Assembly: GCA_041389725.1 (NCBI GenBank)
Contig: JAWKRG010000002.1
Coordinates: 1,116,001 to 1,180,000, forward strand
Direction: 5' to 3'
Length of the DNA: 64,000 nucleotides
DNA from: Polyangiaceae bacterium
Lineage (GTDB): Bacteria; Myxococcota_A; Polyangia; Polyangiales; Polyangiaceae
Part shown: in pieces, positions 62,999 to 64,000 of the stretch
How the letters are laid out: each line of letters opens with the position of its first letter
Position numbering within the stretch: the first letter of the stretch is position 1
Program-made: the position numbers and the translations under genes
Notes under the pieces: model-generated
What the model saw: the letters and a program-made list of their open reading frames with translations, nothing else
Told to the model about the DNA's origin: nothing
Database searches by the model: none

Positions 62999-63769
62999 GT
63001 GACACGCCAGCTCACCGGGCTTTGGCTGGGCCGGCGCCGCTACGAGCCCGTGCACGAGCTGATGGATGCGCTACACGAGGCACGGCGCCGGGGCGAGATC
63101 GGCGATACCGTCCTGTTCGTCGAACACGAGCCCGTGATCACTCTAGGGCGCGGGGCCAAGAGGGAGCACGTCCTGCTCTCGGAGGCTGCGTTGGAAAAGC
63201 TCGGCGTGGACCGCGTCACCACCGCACGAGGTGGTGATGTCACCGTGCACGGGCCGGGACAGCTCGTCGGCTATCCCATCCTGGATCTTTCACCAGACCG
63301 TCAGGACGTCAGGCGCTACGTGGGGGACTTGCGCAACACCATGCGCCAGCTGGCAGCGGGCTACGGAGTCGACGGCGGCGAGTACGAGAGTCAGGTTGGA
63401 CTCTGGGTCGACGCCGCACACCCCGAAATGTGGCGCGGCGCCGAACACGCCGAGCGTCTCGCCAAACTGGGAGCGATCGGAGTTCGCATCTCGCGTTGGA
63501 TCACCATGCACGGCTTCGCGTTCAACGCTTGCACGGACATGTCGCTGTTCTCCCTAATCGTGCCCTGCGGCATCCGCGACCACGGGGTGACCAGCTTGGC
63601 CGCGCTGGGGCGTGAGCCGGCGGAGCTGCCTGCCCTGGCCGCCGATGCGTTGGCCATCCTCGCCGAAACGCTGAACGCGAGCCACGACCCGCTACGCGAC
63701 GAGTCGGGGTCGGTGCTGTCCCGGCTGCTTCCGGGTCAGTCTGCTGCGCTGCCCTCGGGCGCGCTCTGA
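62999..63769 (+). CDS. lipB: Lipoyl(octanoyl) transferase LipB
   Basis: Transfers octanoate from ACP to lipoyl domains. From the GTG at 62999 the protein is 256 aa, with GGAG 7 bp upstream. Family motifs: LVEHEPVITLGRGAKREHVL-like FVEHEPVITLGRG (about 40-52), RGGDVTVHGPGQLVGYPILDL (about 78-98), KLGAIGVRISRWITMHGFAFN with Lys156, and the catalytic Cys190 in LIVPCGIRDHGVTSL. Its 3' end overlaps a minus-strand gene by 34 bp. A long upstream extension in the same frame overlaps the HD-GYP gene and was not accepted. Confidence 0.95.
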   Translation: MTRQLTGLWLGRRRYEPVHELMDALHEARRRGEIGDTVLFVEHEPVITLGRGAKREHVLLSEAALEKLGVDRVTTARGGDVTVHGPGQLVGYPILDLSPDRQDVRRYVGDLRNTMRQLAAGYGVDGGEYESQVGLWVDAAHPEMWRGAEHAERLAKLGAIGVRISRWITMHGFAFNACTDMSLFSLIVPCGIRDHGVTSLAALGREPAELPALAADALAILAETLNASHDPLRDESGSVLSRLLPGQSAALPSGAL

Positions 63770-64000
63770 CTGCGCGTGGCAAGCAGAAATCGCGAACCCC
63801 AGAGCGCCGGGGAATCCATGAATTGCACGGCAAAATCCCTGGCGCGTAGGCCCCCCGCAAGGTCCTCGAGCCGGCGAGGGACTACGCCTCGCGCCCGATA
63901 CAGGCCTAGACGCACTGCCAAGGCCTCCAGTGCGCGCGTCAACCAATGACGAGTTTCCAAAAGGCGGATCAAGATCCGACCACCGGGGCGGGTCGCACGT
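63736..64000 (-). CDS. C-terminus of a probable class I SAM methyltransferase (5' end beyond window)
   Basis: The minus-strand frame is open to base 64000 and ends at 63736. Its visible start includes RPGGRILIRLLETRHWLTRALEALAVRLGLYRARG, the RPGG-(R/K)-hydrophobic pattern typical of the post-motif strand in class I methyltransferases, followed by ARDFAVQFMDSPALWGSRFLLATRSQ. A TTG at 63970-63972 could serve as a start but the frame continues upstream, so this is a partial gene. The family call rests on the RPGGR pattern only. It overlaps the lipB 3' end convergently by 34 bp. Confidence 0.55.
   Translation of the reverse strand, partial: RATRPGGRILIRLLETRHWLTRALEALAVRLGLYRARGVVPRRLEDLAGGLRARDFAVQFMDSPALWGSRFLLATRSQSAPEGSAAD

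Overview
The window is high-GC DNA from a Gram-negative bacterium that looks like a myxobacterium (Myxococcota, probably order Polyangiales). The signs are a MYXO-CTERM-like sorting tail (CDS at 8002), many lipoproteins with long Gly/Ser/Ala linkers, Cys-rich repeat proteins, several Hanks-type kinases with proline-rich tails, and very tight gene packing with many 4-bp ATGA overlaps. No rRNA, tRNA, IS element, prophage or CRISPR array was seen. No gene-free stretch exceeds about 300 bp. The assignment rests on protein features only.

Layout. 1-2.5 kb: carotenoid genes (3' end of crtI, crtB, a histidine-rich membrane protein). 2.5-7.1 kb, minus strand: a Cys-rich lipoprotein, a TPR envelope protein and a Hanks-type pseudokinase. 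7.2-12 kb: aat, a secreted beta-helix protein, an outer-membrane barrel and a cyclopropane-fatty-acid-synthase-like methyltransferase. 12.2-15 kb: cysD and a cysN fusion whose C-terminal APS-kinase-like domain is degenerate, behind an AT-rich upstream region. 15-22 kb: surface proteins (12 Cys-rich repeats, 15 GNFG repeats, 14 octads resembling phage/T6SS spike beta-helices, a beta-helix lipoprotein) plus a TrmA-family RNA methyltransferase.

22-26.1 kb: a minus-strand operon of C39 peptidase, RimK-type ATP-grasp ligase, GCS2-type glutamate-cysteine ligase homologue and N-formylglutamate-amidohydrolase-family enzyme. This looks like a peptide or amide-bond pathway and is the most interesting unit in the window. 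26.2-35.5 kb: a phosphate island (pstSCAB-phoU, a phosphate-porin-like protein, phoR, phoB), with matching 11-bp-spaced Pho-box-like repeats upstream of pstS, the porin and phoB.

35.5-49.5 kb: an exported DODA-like dioxygenase, an OmpA lipoprotein, an ECF sigma / NrsF-like anti-sigma / TlpA-like operon, a TPR lipoprotein, an ABC-like unit whose ATPase has lost its nucleotide-binding motifs, a response regulator, a LolC/E-type permease with a large insertion, a PEGA Ser/Thr kinase and a CCA/poly(A) polymerase. 49.5-60.7 kb: ftsH-tilS, a small Cys-rich protein, a second Ser/Thr kinase operon, mnmA, a small SctI/FliE-like protein and a FliA-like sigma factor. 60.8-64 kb: a CPBP protease, an HD-GYP response regulator, lipB and the C-terminus of a probable methyltransferase.
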